Counted from the first letter of the stretch, positions 17,063 through 26,742 are shown. The stretch is 64,000 nucleotides of DNA from Aquimarina macrocephali JAMB N27 (GCF_000520995.1 NZ_JACA01000023.1:1-64000), one strand, 5' to 3'. A program made the numbers and translations. Notes: generated by a model from the letters alone, not told the origin.

Positions 17063-18409
17063 CTATTTTGATATAAAAATAATTTCAGGAAAAAATACGA
17101 CTACACCAACAATAATTAATTGAATGATGATAAATGGTATAATCCCTTTATAAATTTGGCTGGTTTTTACATTATCTGGCGCAACACCCTTAAGATAAAA
17201 CAAAGCAAAGCCAAATGGTGGTGTCAAAAACGACGTTTGCAGATTTAATGCTATCAAAATTCCAACCCACAACATATCCATATCAAAAGCATTAAAAATA
17301 GGAGTTACTACCGGCACTATAATAAAAACAATTTCAATAAAATCAATAAAAAAGCCTGCAATAAAAATCACAACCATGACCAATAACAAAAACATAAGAG
17401 GTGTCAAATTAGATGACATAATCAATTCTTGCAGATATGCATCTCCCCCCAACGTTCTGAATACTAAGGTAAATGTAGTTGCTCCTAAAAGAATAAAAAA
17501 CACCATCGATGTTAATTTTGTAGTTTCTTGAGCTACTTCTTTTAGAATTTTAAACGAAAACTTTTTTTGAATTATGGTTAGTATTGTTGCGCCAATAGCT
17601 CCAATAGCAGAAGCTTCTGTAGGAGAAGCTATACCTGTAAAAATAGAGCCCAATACCAATACTATTAAAAGTATTGGCAAGAAAAGTGCTTTTAGAATTT
17701 TTGAAGTGAAATTAGCTCCTCTAAATTCTGCAATCTCTTCTGCAGGAATACTGGGAGCATCTTCTTTATGAACGAAAGATTTTATTAAAATATAGCCAAT
17801 ATATAATCCTACCAATATCAACCCTGGCAATAGCGCGGCAGAAAATAAAGCTCCTACATCTACAGAGGCTGATCCTCGTGATGAGCTATTAATTGTATCT
17901 GCTAATAATACTAATACAATAGATGGCGGAATGATTTGCCCTAATGTTCCTGACGATGCTATTACTCCTGTTGCAAGTTCTGTTTTATATCCTCGTTTAA
18001 GCATTGTAGGCAGGCTTATTAACCCCATTGTTACAACTGTTGCTCCAACAATCCCAGTAGATGCTGCAAGTAAAGCACCTACAATCACTACAGAAATTGC
18101 CAAACCACCACGTACACGTCCAAACATCATTGCCATAGTTTCTAATAAACTCTCTGCAAGACCAGATTTTTCTAGCATGATTCCCATAAAAATAAATAGA
18201 GGAACTGCCATTAACACATAGTTATTGACTACTCCCATAATTCTTGCCGGAAGTAAATAAAATGTAGACATCTGAAACACTTCTGGAGCAAAAATAGATA
18301 CTCCAAAGGCAAAGGCTACCGAAATCCCTCCTAACGTAAAAGCAACCGGATACCCTCTTAGAATAAGAATGAAGATTATTACAAATAGTACTATTGCCAG
18401 ATATTCCAT
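17063..18409 (-). CDS. dctM: TRAP transporter large permease (DctM)
   Basis: The 448-residue integral membrane protein has about twelve hydrophobic segments. DctM-family landmarks include VPLFIFMGIMLEKSGLAE, GIVGATVVTMGLISLPTML, ASSGTLGQIIPPSIVLVL and the C-terminal LQTSFLTPPFGFALFYLKG. It couples sodium entry to uptake of an organic acid supplied by DctP. It begins 2 bases after the dctQ stop codon, so the small and large subunits are coupled. The order dctQ-dctM-dctP is a normal TRAP arrangement. Confidence 0.95.
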   Translation of the reverse strand: MEYLAIVLFVIIFILILRGYPVAFTLGGISVAFAFGVSIFAPEVFQMSTFYLLPARIMGVVNNYVLMAVPLFIFMGIMLEKSGLAESLLETMAMMFGRVRGGLAISVVIVGALLAASTGIVGATVVTMGLISLPTMLKRGYKTELATGVIASSGTLGQIIPPSIVLVLLADTINSSSRGSASVDVGALFSAALLPGLILVGLYIGYILIKSFVHKEDAPSIPAEEIAEFRGANFTSKILKALFLPILLIVLVLGSIFTGIASPTEASAIGAIGATILTIIQKKFSFKILKEVAQETTKLTSMVFFILLGATTFTLVFRTLGGDAYLQELIMSSNLTPLMFLLLVMVVIFIAGFFIDFIEIVFIIVPVVTPIFNAFDMDMLWVGILIALNLQTSFLTPPFGFALFYLKGVAPDNVKTSQIYKGIIPFIIIQLIIVGVVVFFPEIIFISK

Positions 18410-18411
18410 TT

Positions 18412-18912
18412 CTAATCCTTATTAAAAATAATTTGAATTGATTTTAGTATATGGGATATTCCTTGAAGTAACAGAAAAACAAAACCCAGAGTAATACAAA
18501 ATTTAAGTACGTATAAAGCAGGTAAACCTCCCGGTTGAGGAGAACTTTCTCCTATCATAAAAGAAGACAACCCATAATACCAAGAAGAAACAATAACTAC
18601 ATAACACCAGGGGATTAACAAAAAAGCACCTCCTAAAAGGTCCACCCAGGCTTTTCCTTTTCTTGAAAGTTTGGTATAAAAAACATCAACCCGTACATGT
18701 TTCTCGTATTTAAATGTATACCCAGACGCTAGTAGAAATATCATCCCGAAGAGATAAATCTCTATTTCGATCATCCAAACATATGTGAATTTAAAGACAT
18801 AGCGAATAATTACATCAAGGCCAATGATTATTGCCAGTAGTGTTGCTACCCAACTAACCAATATTCCTATTTTCTCACCAACTCTGTCGAGAAAATTGAT
18901 AATTTTTTGCAT
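18412..18912 (-). CDS. dctQ: TRAP transporter small permease (DctQ)
   Basis: This 166-residue protein has four hydrophobic segments in the DctQ pattern, including VIIRYVFKFTYVWMIEIEIYLFG and a polar loop YEKHVRVDVFY between helices. It forms the small membrane subunit that pairs with DctM. It is the first gene of the minus-strand TRAP operon. No terminator or obvious promoter box is visible in the 130 bases upstream. Confidence 0.93.
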   Translation of the reverse strand: MQKIINFLDRVGEKIGILVSWVATLLAIIIGLDVIIRYVFKFTYVWMIEIEIYLFGMIFLLASGYTFKYEKHVRVDVFYTKLSRKGKAWVDLLGGAFLLIPWCYVVIVSSWYYGLSSFMIGESSPQPGGLPALYVLKFCITLGFVFLLLQGISHILKSIQIIFNKD

Positions 18913-19043
18913 CTAGTGATTTGTGTTACTAATATCTGGGTTGAAGATACTAAAATTAGATGCATTTGAAAACGGAAGTTAGTAATTGTCAAAAGCGTAT
19001 CGAAGATTTTCAATACCCACACATTAACAATTATCTTATTAAG

Positions 19044-19805
19044 TTATCTCACAAAAACCAATTCATTAGGCTTTGTAGTATATTCTTCACTAAACCCATA
19101 TCCTTCGTAATTAAATCCTTTTAAATCTTCAATAGTTTCTGCACCAGTATCGATAATATAACGAGCCATCATACCTCTGGCTTTTTTGGCAAAGAAGCTT
19201 ATCATTTTAAGTTTATCTCCTTTCCAATCTTTAAATTGTGGAGTAATCACAGGTACTTTTAATGCTTTTTTATCAATTACACTAAAATATTCATTACTCG
19301 CCAGATTGATAAATAATTCATCGTCTTGCAATTCATCATTTAAGTGCTGGGTAACTGTTTTTTTCCAAAACTCATATAAGTTATTTTTTCGCCCCATTTT
19401 TAATTTAGTTCCCATCTCAAGGCGGTAAGGCTGCATTAGGTCCAGAGGTTTAAGAACTCCATACAATCCAGAAAGTATTCTTAATTGATCTTGTAATGTG
19501 TCTAACTTTTTTTCGGGAATAGTATACGCATCTAATCCGATATATACATCTCCATTAAACGAATATACTGCAGGCCTTGCATTTTCCTTTGTAAACGGAA
19601 GGTGAAACTCCTGATTACGTTGCCAATTAAGTTGGGCTAACTTATCACTTATACTCATTAGCTCAGAAAGTTTTTTGGGTGTTTTTTTCTTCAATACACC
19701 ATTCAACTTTTCGATTTCTGCAAGAAAAGCTGGAGTCGTATACTGCTGAGTTGGTAATGCTGTTTCAAAATCTAATGATTTAGCTGGAGATATTACAATT
19801 TTCAT
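19044..19805 (-). CDS. yaaA: Peroxide stress protein YaaA (UPF0246)
   Basis: The ATG at 19805 gives 253 residues starting [14 protein letters not shown], the conserved YaaA N-terminus; the longer start at 19829 adds eight unrelated residues. Further family signatures are [47 protein letters not shown] and [14 protein letters not shown]. YaaA lowers intracellular free iron and DNA damage under peroxide stress in other bacteria. It stands alone here, with a VOC gene 93 bases upstream in the same direction. Confidence 0.95.
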   Translation of the reverse strand: MKIVISPAKSLDFETALPTQQYTTPAFLAEIEKLNGVLKKKTPKKLSELMSISDKLAQLNWQRNQEFHLPFTKENARPAVYSFNGDVYIGLDAYTIPEKKLDTLQDQLRILSGLYGVLKPLDLMQPYRLEMGTKLKMGRKNNLYEFWKKTVTQHLNDELQDDELFINLASNEYFSVIDKKALKVPVITPQFKDWKGDKLKMISFFAKKARGMMARYIIDTGAETIEDLKGFNYEGYGFSEEYTTKPNELVFVR

Positions 19806-19898
19806 GTAGGTGACTTTTTTGTTATTCAAAAATACAATTGTCTACGGACAATTAAAATCTATACCTGTATTTATTCTCTATTTGGGTATTTGTAAAAG

Positions 19899-20300
19899 TT
19901 ATTTTGATTTTAGGATATATTCTTCTATTTGTTTAGTGAAAGTTTCTTCATCTTTAAACGCTATCAAATTTCTATCGGGATCATAGAATTTTGCTACTTT
20001 TCCCCAATGGTGTTCCTGATAATCAACAGCTACTCCTTTTCTCTTTAAATCATTTGCCAGGTTTTGTACATTGTCTACATTCATTCGTATACAACTAAAT
20101 GTCTTTGCATTCATTTCATCCATTATCAGATAATCCTCCCTATCTTCTTTTTCAACCATTAAATAAGTACCATACAAATCAAAACACGTTAATTCATCAT
20201 TTTTAAATAAAATAGTTAATTCTAAAACAGTTTCATAAAACACAATAGATTCTTCATATTTTTTGACATATAAAATAAGCCCTGTTCTTTTAATTTTCAT
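19899..20300 (-). CDS. VOC-superfamily (glyoxalase/dioxygenase fold) protein
   Basis: The 133-residue protein has one VOC half-barrel pair: TGLILYVKKYEESIVFYETVLEL at the start and VAKFYDPDRNLIAFKDEE near the end. The usual pair of metal-binding His/Glu residues is not clearly complete, because the first strand has Leu-Tyr rather than His. It could be a binding protein rather than an enzyme. Glyoxalase, bleomycin-resistance and dioxygenase proteins share this fold, so the substrate cannot be read from the sequence. Confidence 0.85.
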   Translation of the reverse strand: MKIKRTGLILYVKKYEESIVFYETVLELTILFKNDELTCFDLYGTYLMVEKEDREDYLIMDEMNAKTFSCIRMNVDNVQNLANDLKRKGVAVDYQEHHWGKVAKFYDPDRNLIAFKDEETFTKQIEEYILKSK

Positions 20301-20702
20301 ACTGAAAGGTTTGTGATTAAAGTACGATTGTATCTTAAAATCATAAATTAATTATGGTATTTCTTATCTATTAAATTATTGATTATCTCTATGTATCATT
20401 ACGATTAATGATATCGAAGCATCAATAAGAGTCATTAATTCTTATTTGAAACAAATATAAATAATTGATTTTCAGATGATAAAGAATAAAAAAATAGCAT
20501 ATTCCTTTTTAGAAAAAAAGAAATTAACTAATTTTAGTGCAAATAACGTATTACAAAGAGGGGAAACCCTCATTTTCGTCACAAAAGCATGAATTCTGAT
20601 GTATTAAACATTAGAACACATTGTCTGATTATTCACAAATTCTCTTCTAAACATAAAAACTCTTTAGACATTTTGTTTGACGTTTAATTTAATATTTGTG
20701 AT
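20301..20702. other. Intergenic region upstream of the GH99-like gene
   Basis: These 402 AT-rich bases carry no credible gene. The only structured element I see is the GNRA-type hairpin at 20558-20571. The last 30 bases before the ATG (TTTGACG, then TAATATTTG) look like a degenerate promoter for the plus-strand gene. Confidence 0.6.
20558..20571. promoter_or_regulatory. AGGGGAAA-containing hairpin or operator candidate
   Basis: GAGGG and CCCTC pair around GAAA, about 130 bases before the GH99-like gene. The octamer AGGGGAAA (20559-20566) also occurs, on the opposite strand, in the inverted repeat at 33926-33941 upstream of another lipoprotein gene, and ACAAAG lies just before both. It could be a shared regulator site. 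Confidence 0.35.
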
Positions 20703-22079
20703 ATGTTACGATCTTCGAGTACGCTTATTTTTTTCCTATTTCTTTTTATTATTTTCTTTTATTCTTGTGAAAAAGAAGATATTATTTCAATTGAACAACA
20801 ACAGGTTGAAGAACAATCTGCAGCAGAAGTTGTTCAGGACACAACATATACTGACGCCGAATTATTAAAAGTTCTGGAAGAAGAAATAGAATTTATAAAA
20901 CTTGAGAAAGAAGGGTATATTGTTGATATTTCTGGTATGGATGTCGTTAAAGAAAATCCAAAAAAAGTATACGTACATTATTTACCCTGGTTTCAGAATA
21001 AAGATTTTGATGGATACTGGGGCCAGCATTGGATAATGAGTAATCAAGACCCTGAAATCAAAGACGAAAATGGTAAACGACAAATCGCTTCGTACTATTA
21101 TCCTCTAATCGGCCCATACTCCTCTAGTGATCCGGATTTGCATGAATATCATTTTTTGATGATGAAACTCTCTGGAATTGATGGAGTAATTTTTGACTGG
21201 TATGGCAGTAGAGATGTACACGATTATGGATTAATAAAAAAATCAACAGAAACCTTTATTAGCGTCCTAGAAGATTTGGGGCTTGAATTTTCAATTATGT
21301 ATGAGGATCGTGTAGCTGCCCAAGCTACAGAGCAATCTCTTACCACTGATATCATAGAAGCTGCGCAAGAGGATTTTACATACATTAATGACACCTATTT
21401 CTCTAGTCCTGAATACATGCAATATAATGGTAAAAACATGTTATTTGTATTTGGCCCACATCATATAACCACAGAAACCGAATGGAATCAGGTATTTGAT
21501 GTACTACCTACAGAAAATCAGCCTAGCTTTTTAACACTATGGGCTGCAAGTGATCGTGTTGGAGTGAATGCCTCGGGAGAATTTTTATGGGTAGATAAAG
21601 ATCATTTACTCGCTCATCAAAATTATTATGACACTTACCAAGCATCTAATACAATAACTGTGGGATCTTCTTATCCCGGTTTTAGGAGTTTTTATACAGA
21701 AGGTGGATGGTCTGATGGTAGTAATGATTGGAGTATTGACCTTAATTCTGGTCATACTTTTATAGAAACTCTTAATTATACTCATCATGAACTTTCAGAC
21801 TTTATTCAAATCATTACCTGGAATGATTTTGGTGAAGGTACTATGATAGAACCCACACAAGAGTTTGGTTTTACCTACTTACAACTTTTACAACAATATA
21901 CAGGAGTTTCTTTTTCTCCCAATGATCTACAGGTAGCCTTGGATCTGTATCATATCAGGAAACAATATAAAAAAAATGCGGAGGTACAGAATATCTTAAA
22001 CCGATCCTATAGGTACATAAAAAAACTAAGGTTAGGACGTGCTGATAAGGTTTTAAAAGCTATTAAAAGATTTTATTGA
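20703..22079 (+). CDS. GH99/GH71-like glycoside hydrolase lipoprotein
   Basis: The 458-residue protein has a lipobox (FFYSC, Cys22), a short coiled linker rich in Gln and Glu, then a catalytic-type domain from about residue 85. Landmarks are VYVHYLPWFQNKDFDGYWGQHW, GPYSSSDPDLHEYHFLMMK, IDGVIFDWYG and ITWNDFGEGTMIEPT, which together match the family 99/71-like TIM-barrel proteins of Bacteroidota. GH99 enzymes cleave alpha-mannosides. Acidic residues in FDWYG, IMYEDR and WNDFGEG are candidates for catalysis. No SusC/SusD pair or other glycan genes are nearby, so it is not part of an obvious utilization locus. A terminator follows at once. Confidence 0.85.
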   Translation: MLRSSSTLIFFLFLFIIFFYSCEKEDIISIEQQQVEEQSAAEVVQDTTYTDAELLKVLEEEIEFIKLEKEGYIVDISGMDVVKENPKKVYVHYLPWFQNKDFDGYWGQHWIMSNQDPEIKDENGKRQIASYYYPLIGPYSSSDPDLHEYHFLMMKLSGIDGVIFDWYGSRDVHDYGLIKKSTETFISVLEDLGLEFSIMYEDRVAAQATEQSLTTDIIEAAQEDFTYINDTYFSSPEYMQYNGKNMLFVFGPHHITTETEWNQVFDVLPTENQPSFLTLWAASDRVGVNASGEFLWVDKDHLLAHQNYYDTYQASNTITVGSSYPGFRSFYTEGGWSDGSNDWSIDLNSGHTFIETLNYTHHELSDFIQIITWNDFGEGTMIEPTQEFGFTYLQLLQQYTGVSFSPNDLQVALDLYHIRKQYKKNAEVQNILNRSYRYIKKLRLGRADKVLKAIKRFY

Positions 22080-22107
22080 TCGATCACATTAAGTTTTAAA
22101 ATAGAAA

Positions 22108-22137
22108 AAGCCTGTCTAATCGACAGGCTTGTGTTTT
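22108..22137. terminator. Terminator between the GH99-like and cold-shock genes
   Basis: AAGCCTGTC pairs with GACAGGCTT around a 5-base loop, with an A run before and a T-rich tract after. It lies between convergent genes and could serve both. Confidence 0.75.
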
Positions 22138-22155
22138 AAAAAAGTCAAATGTATA

Positions 22156-22347
22156 TTATAATACTTTCACGTTTACCGCGTTCAATCCTTTTTTACCTTC
22201 TTGTAGATCAAATTCTACTTCATCACCTTCACGCACTTCGTCGATTAAACCTGAAATGTGTACAAAATGATCTTTGTTTGATCCTTCTTCTGTTATGAAT
22301 CCAAATCCTTTGGAGTCATTAAAAAATTTTACTGTTCCTTTGTTCAT
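22156..22347 (-). CDS. Cold-shock protein (CspA family)
   Basis: The 63-residue protein is a single cold-shock domain: NKGTVKFFNDSKGFGFITEE carries RNP1 (KGFGFI) and DHFVHIS is RNP2. It binds single-stranded RNA or DNA and keeps mRNA unstructured. Its length is normal for a bacterial Csp. A -7 box (TACCTTTG) lies 18 bases before the start. Confidence 0.96.
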   Translation of the reverse strand: MNKGTVKFFNDSKGFGFITEEGSNKDHFVHISGLIDEVREGDEVEFDLQEGKKGLNAVNVKVL

Positions 22348-22364
22348 TATAATTTATTAAAACG

Positions 22365-22372
22365 CAAAGGTA
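22365..22372 (-). promoter_or_regulatory. Predicted -7 box of the cold-shock gene
   Basis: On the minus strand the sequence reads TACCTTTG, a match to TAnnTTTG. No TTG occurs at the usual 17-23 base distance. The implied 5' leader is short, unlike the long leader of E. coli cspA. Confidence 0.45.
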
Positions 22373-22506
22373 CTATTATTTGATCAGTAATCCATATTTA
22401 TTTCAAAATAATGTTTTTAATAACCTTTATTTAATATTCTCTAAATATGATGATAATGAACAAAATAGCTGCATTAGCCATTATTTATTAATTAAAATAC
22501 AAGGAG

Positions 22507-23850
22507 TTACTTTTCTTTTCTCTTTTCAGATATATACTCATATTCTACTTCTTTCAGCATCATATTTAATTCATTTTTCATCAACCATTTCCCCTTAATC
22601 ATCACACCTTCAATAGTTCTTGTATTTCGAATATCTTCGAATGGATTTTTATTAAGTAATACCAAATCTGCTAATTTACCTTCGGTAATTGTACCACTTA
22701 CAGCAATTCGATTCAAATATCGAGCGGGATTCACTGTCGCTGTTTTTAAGGTTTCATAAGGCGATAGCCCGGCACTACAGATTAATTCTAATTCTCTATG
22801 CAATGAAAATCCAGGTAAAAAAAGGCCGTAAGTATCACTTCCGGCGAGCAAAAACACCTCTTCATCGTTTAATATTTTTGTGAATTCCTTCTGCCATTGT
22901 AATTCTTTATTGAGGCGAATAAGAGATTCTGGTGCGGTAAACCAAGTATTGGTTCGATAATGTATACTATCAGAAGTACAATATGCCACATATGACTTTG
23001 GAAGATATTTTAATTCATTGCTTTTTTTTAGCATTTCAAATTTTTCATCATCTGCATATCGACTAATCATTTCAAAAACCCCTAAAGTTGGAGACACATA
23101 TACTCCACTTGTTTTGATCTCTATTGCTGCTTTTCTTAGATACACAGGATCAGCTTTTTGTGCAGTATTAAATATATTCATAAATTCTTCTATATGAGCA
23201 ATAGATTTCATTCTAAGAGAATATTCTAATGGTAGTTTTCTTTGACCATGACCAATAACAGGGATATTATATTTTTGAGTTTCTTCTAGTAATTTCAAGT
23301 ATACCTTTTTAGGGAGATTATCCGCTATTTTTAAAAAATCATACCCTTTTTCATGATGTTTTTTCACTATACTAATTACATCATCTATGTTTTGCAAATG
23401 ATTGGCTTTTAGATAAGGCCCAGTAGTAACATAATAAGGTGCTAATATTTCATTATTATTTGCTTTTTTACGAATAGCAATTTGATTTTGTCCTTCATAC
23501 TCTGCCATATTTCTAGCCGTCGTTACCCCATTCGCTATTAAAAGCTTAAACTCATTTTTTGCGTTATTTTCCAGGTGATAGTGCATTTCTGCTAAACCAG
23601 GAATTAAATATTTACCTTTAGCATTAATGGTTATATTGATGTTTTCTGAAGATTTTTGAGAAGCTGGTTCGATAACTGCTATTTTTCCATCTGCAATAAT
23701 CACTCTTTGATTAAGTAATACAACTTCTTTATGCATTGGGATTACATTTACATTCTCAAAAGAGATAGTTTCGGTTTGGGCTTTGCCTATAGCAACAAAG
23801 AAAAAGCAACATAGTAAAGAAAATACTTTATGACTATTTGATTTACACAT
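22507..23850 (-). CDS. Secreted amidohydrolase-family protein
   Basis: The 447-residue protein has a signal peptide ending IGKAQ, then the amidohydrolase pattern: a beta-sandwich start (NVNVIPMHKEVVL), ADGKIAVIEP, and the metal site GLAEMHYHLENN (His-x-His at about residues 89-91). Further ligands appear in VIGHGQ, IAHIEEFMN and LLAGSDTYG. The C-terminal GTITEGKLADLVLLNKNPFEDI is typical of imidazolonepropionase- and prolidase-like members. It is likely a periplasmic metal-dependent hydrolase of cyclic amides or dipeptides; the substrate is unknown. An AraC-family membrane regulator gene lies 88 bases upstream in the same direction. Confidence 0.9.
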   Translation of the reverse strand: MCKSNSHKVFSLLCCFFFVAIGKAQTETISFENVNVIPMHKEVVLLNQRVIIADGKIAVIEPASQKSSENINITINAKGKYLIPGLAEMHYHLENNAKNEFKLLIANGVTTARNMAEYEGQNQIAIRKKANNNEILAPYYVTTGPYLKANHLQNIDDVISIVKKHHEKGYDFLKIADNLPKKVYLKLLEETQKYNIPVIGHGQRKLPLEYSLRMKSIAHIEEFMNIFNTAQKADPVYLRKAAIEIKTSGVYVSPTLGVFEMISRYADDEKFEMLKKSNELKYLPKSYVAYCTSDSIHYRTNTWFTAPESLIRLNKELQWQKEFTKILNDEEVFLLAGSDTYGLFLPGFSLHRELELICSAGLSPYETLKTATVNPARYLNRIAVSGTITEGKLADLVLLNKNPFEDIRNTRTIEGVMIKGKWLMKNELNMMLKEVEYEYISEKRKEK

Positions 23851-23938
23851 ACTTATTTGTTTTAGTTTATATGTTGCAAACCTATCTAGATGGTATATTT
23901 CTAGTGTTCTATATTGTCAGAATATGAGAAATCCGAAC

Positions 23939-25030
23939 CTATTGATTTTGTTTTTTAAACTCATTGGGGGATAGTCCTGTTTCCTTTTTAAAAGCCGTAT
24001 AAAAAGTAGTTTTAGAATTAAATCCTGCCTCCAGACCAATGGCAAGAATACTATATTTATCAAACTCAGGATCCAGAATCATTTGTTGTATATCTTTTAC
24101 CCGGTAACTATTTATAAATTCTGAAAAATTTTTATTACTTGATTTTTTGATTTGTTCTGAAAGATATCCGCTACTTATTCCTAGTTTTTGAGCTACGCTA
24201 TCACGGTTAATATCTGGATGATGATGAATATTTTCGCGTTCTATCAATATCAGAAGTTGTTGCATATAAGAATTAACTTCGTCTTTAGGTATTTTTTTGT
24301 TGATTTTAGATCGTTTTAGATGATTTCTAATCTCATATTGATCATTAGATAGTTTAAACTGATAAAGTCCTTTATAAATAAGCCAATACATAAAAACAGA
24401 AACCCCTACCCATAAATAAGTCAATGGCATTTTATAATCATACATAAACCTATACACTTCTAAAATAACTCCATAAATTTCTAAAAGTGAAATAAAAATC
24501 CAAATTCTCTTTATCCATTTTATACTAAATTCTGTATTTGAATAGAATAAATATTTAAATGATATTGTCATAAAAACGATTGGAAAAACAACGGATAATA
24601 TGCTTACCGCTTTATAAAAGAAAAAAATGACTTCTTCTTTATCAAGTATTGTGATTTCATAGAGGCCAAAAATCGTATCTAAAGATATGATACAGTTAAG
24701 TGCACTTAAGATAAAAAAGGGAGTGTATAGAAAAAAAGTTGTGTTTCTTTTTGCCAGAGGGTGCTTTATTTTTTTTATAAAAAACACAAATAAAGTAACT
24801 GGATATAAGAATTGCCATAAAAACAGATCCAATATTGAAATCAATACTGGGTTTTTTCCCAAATCCCAAAACCAATTATTTAGACCTATAACAGATAATA
24901 TAATTAGGGTGTATGCTAAATACGTATTGTCTTCATTTTTAAAAAACCTAGAAAACAGAACTATTACTCCCAAGACAAAACCATGAATAACTCCTATAAG
25001 AATAAAGATTTCTAAAAAAGAAATTTCCAT
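23939..25030 (-). CDS. Membrane-embedded AraC-family transcriptional regulator
   Basis: This 363-residue protein has an N-terminal domain of about seven transmembrane helices (residues 1-230) and a C-terminal AraC helix-turn-helix domain (about 260-363). The HTH shows VAQKLGISSGYLSEQIK, then ILAIGLEAGFNSKTTFYTAFKKETGLSPNEF. The 7TM-AraC layout is widespread in flavobacteria. It presumably binds DNA while anchored in the inner membrane. The amidohydrolase gene directly downstream is its likeliest target, but this is inferred from position. Confidence 0.9.
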   Translation of the reverse strand: MEISFLEIFILIGVIHGFVLGVIVLFSRFFKNEDNTYLAYTLIILSVIGLNNWFWDLGKNPVLISILDLFLWQFLYPVTLFVFFIKKIKHPLAKRNTTFFLYTPFFILSALNCIISLDTIFGLYEITILDKEEVIFFFYKAVSILSVVFPIVFMTISFKYLFYSNTEFSIKWIKRIWIFISLLEIYGVILEVYRFMYDYKMPLTYLWVGVSVFMYWLIYKGLYQFKLSNDQYEIRNHLKRSKINKKIPKDEVNSYMQQLLILIERENIHHHPDINRDSVAQKLGISSGYLSEQIKKSSNKNFSEFINSYRVKDIQQMILDPEFDKYSILAIGLEAGFNSKTTFYTAFKKETGLSPNEFKKQNQ

Positions 25031-25093
25031 TAATTCGGTATTTTAAAAGCTAAATTTCTATTTGAATATATCTCAAATTTAGGCATTAAACCT

Positions 25094-26149
25094 TTATTCT
25101 TCTAACAATTGATTTTTAGCATATTTTCTCCAACGTTCTATACATTGTTGTATATCTTCTGGGATTTGAGTTTCAAAATGCATATGCTCTTTAGTCACAG
25201 GATGCTCAAAACCGAGGGTTCTGGCATGTAAAGCTTGTCGAGGTAAAATTTTAAAGCAGTTTTCTACAAATTGCTTGTATTTGGTAAACGTAGTTCCTTT
25301 TAATATTTTCTCTCCGCCATAGCGTTCGTCATTAAATAAGGTATGGCCAATATATTTCATATGTACCCGAATCTGATGCGTTCTTCCGGTTTCTAATCTG
25401 CAAGAAACCAAGGTAACATATCCTAATCGCTCTATAACTTTATAATGTGTGATTGCTGGCTTTCCTTTATCGGCTTCATCATCCTCAAAAACAGTGTTTT
25501 CTAATCTATTTTTAGGATGTCGTCCTATATTACCTTCTATTGTTCCTTCATCCTCATCCACATTCCCCCATACAATTGCTACATATTCACGTTGACTGGT
25601 TTTATCAAAAAATTGTTTTGCCAGATGAGTCATTGCTTCTTCGGTTTTGGCAATCACTAACAGTCCACTGGTATCCTTATCAATGCGATGTACTAATCCT
25701 GGTCGATCACTACTATTATTAGGAAGGTTATCAAAATGATAAATCAGAGCATTAATTAAGGTTCCCGAATAGTTACCATGGCCAGGATGTACCACCATCC
25801 CTGCTGGTTTATTAACAACTAGTAATACATCATCTTCATATACAATATCTAAAGGAATATTCTCTGGAGTTAGTAAGTTTTCATATGGAGGATGAGAGAA
25901 CAATACCCGTACAATATCATTTGGTTTTACCTTATGATTTGATTTTACCGGAATATCATTTACAAAAACGCTTCCATTTTTTGCCGCCTGTTGTATTTTA
26001 TTACGGGTTGCATTCTCTACAAAATTCATTAAAAACTTATCCACCCTTAAGGGTACCTGGCCAGCTCCGGCCACAAAACGATGATGTTCATAGAGGTCGC
26101 CCTCATTAGCATCATAATCTCCTGTATCTTCGTTTTCTTTCAAAATCAA
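25094..26149 (-). CDS. rluD: 23S rRNA pseudouridine synthase, RluD family
   Basis: The 351-residue protein has an S4 RNA-binding domain (about residues 30-90, RVDKFLMNFVENATRNKIQQ). A pseudouridine synthase domain follows, with the catalytic Asp in RPGLVHRIDKDTSGLLVIAK at about 157. GRTHQIRVHMKYIGHTLFND completes the active site. RluD makes pseudouridines 1911, 1915 and 1917 in helix 69 of 23S rRNA. Its start overlaps the PASTA gene by 4 bases (ATGA), so the two are translationally coupled. Confidence 0.94.
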   Translation of the reverse strand: MILKENEDTGDYDANEGDLYEHHRFVAGAGQVPLRVDKFLMNFVENATRNKIQQAAKNGSVFVNDIPVKSNHKVKPNDIVRVLFSHPPYENLLTPENIPLDIVYEDDVLLVVNKPAGMVVHPGHGNYSGTLINALIYHFDNLPNNSSDRPGLVHRIDKDTSGLLVIAKTEEAMTHLAKQFFDKTSQREYVAIVWGNVDEDEGTIEGNIGRHPKNRLENTVFEDDEADKGKPAITHYKVIERLGYVTLVSCRLETGRTHQIRVHMKYIGHTLFNDERYGGEKILKGTTFTKYKQFVENCFKILPRQALHARTLGFEHPVTKEHMHFETQIPEDIQQCIERWRKYAKNQLLEE

Positions 26150-26742
26150 TTAGATAAGTTTATCGTTCCTCCTTCTCCATTCCCCAGAACCAAATCTATA
26201 ACAGAAGTTTTCATTAATTTTGTTCCTGGTTTTAATCGTTTACCTTTATGTCTTAATTCTAATACCATATCTCTTGCAATATTGGGCTGATATGTAACAG
26301 AACCTATTTTAAATCCAAGAGCAACCAATTTTGGTTCTGCCTGTCTTCTGGTTCTCTGTACTACATTAGGAACTTCTATTTTACGGTAACCCGATGGATT
26401 TAAGGTTACATATATTTTACGATTTTCTTTTACCTCACTACCAGCAACAGGGTTCTGTTCTAATACAGAATACCTTGGATAATCAGGATTAAAGTTTGCA
26501 GAATCCTGAACTTCATATCTCAGCTCTTTTTCTTCTAGTACCTTCCCCACCTCATCCAATGTCTTTTTACTTAAGCTGGGTACTACAATACGTTGATGAT
26601 GATTTGTTGTACTTTCTAACCATTCTAGTGCAACATAAGATAAGATAGCAAGCATTGCTACCGCTATAACCAATTGTATCAAAAATATTTTACTATAAAT
26701 AAATTTGAATAGATCTCTGAAGAAATTTATAAATACACTCAT
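26146..26742 (-). CDS. PASTA-domain membrane protein
   Basis: The ATG at 26742 gives 198 residues; the longer start at 26772 adds ten residues with no support. A transmembrane helix at about 20-41 (LIQLVIAVAMLAILSYVALEW) is followed by two PASTA repeats: VVPSLSKKTLDEVGKVLEEKEL to ENRKIYVTLN, and IEVPNVVQRTRRQAEPKLVALG to VIDLVLGNG. PASTA domains bind peptidoglycan or beta-lactam-like ligands, here probably in the periplasm. The kinase domain that carries PASTA in Gram-positives is absent. It sits between rluD and the divergent ddl, which supports a cell-wall link. Confidence 0.9.
   Translation of the reverse strand: MSVFINFFRDLFKFIYSKIFLIQLVIAVAMLAILSYVALEWLESTTNHHQRIVVPSLSKKTLDEVGKVLEEKELRYEVQDSANFNPDYPRYSVLEQNPVAGSEVKENRKIYVTLNPSGYRKIEVPNVVQRTRRQAEPKLVALGFKIGSVTYQPNIARDMVLELRHKGKRLKPGTKLMKTSVIDLVLGNGEGGTINLSN

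Noticed and set aside
20301..20702. Possible riboswitch or small RNA upstream of the GH99-like gene
   Set aside because: Apart from one small hairpin, no conserved riboswitch core could be recognised.
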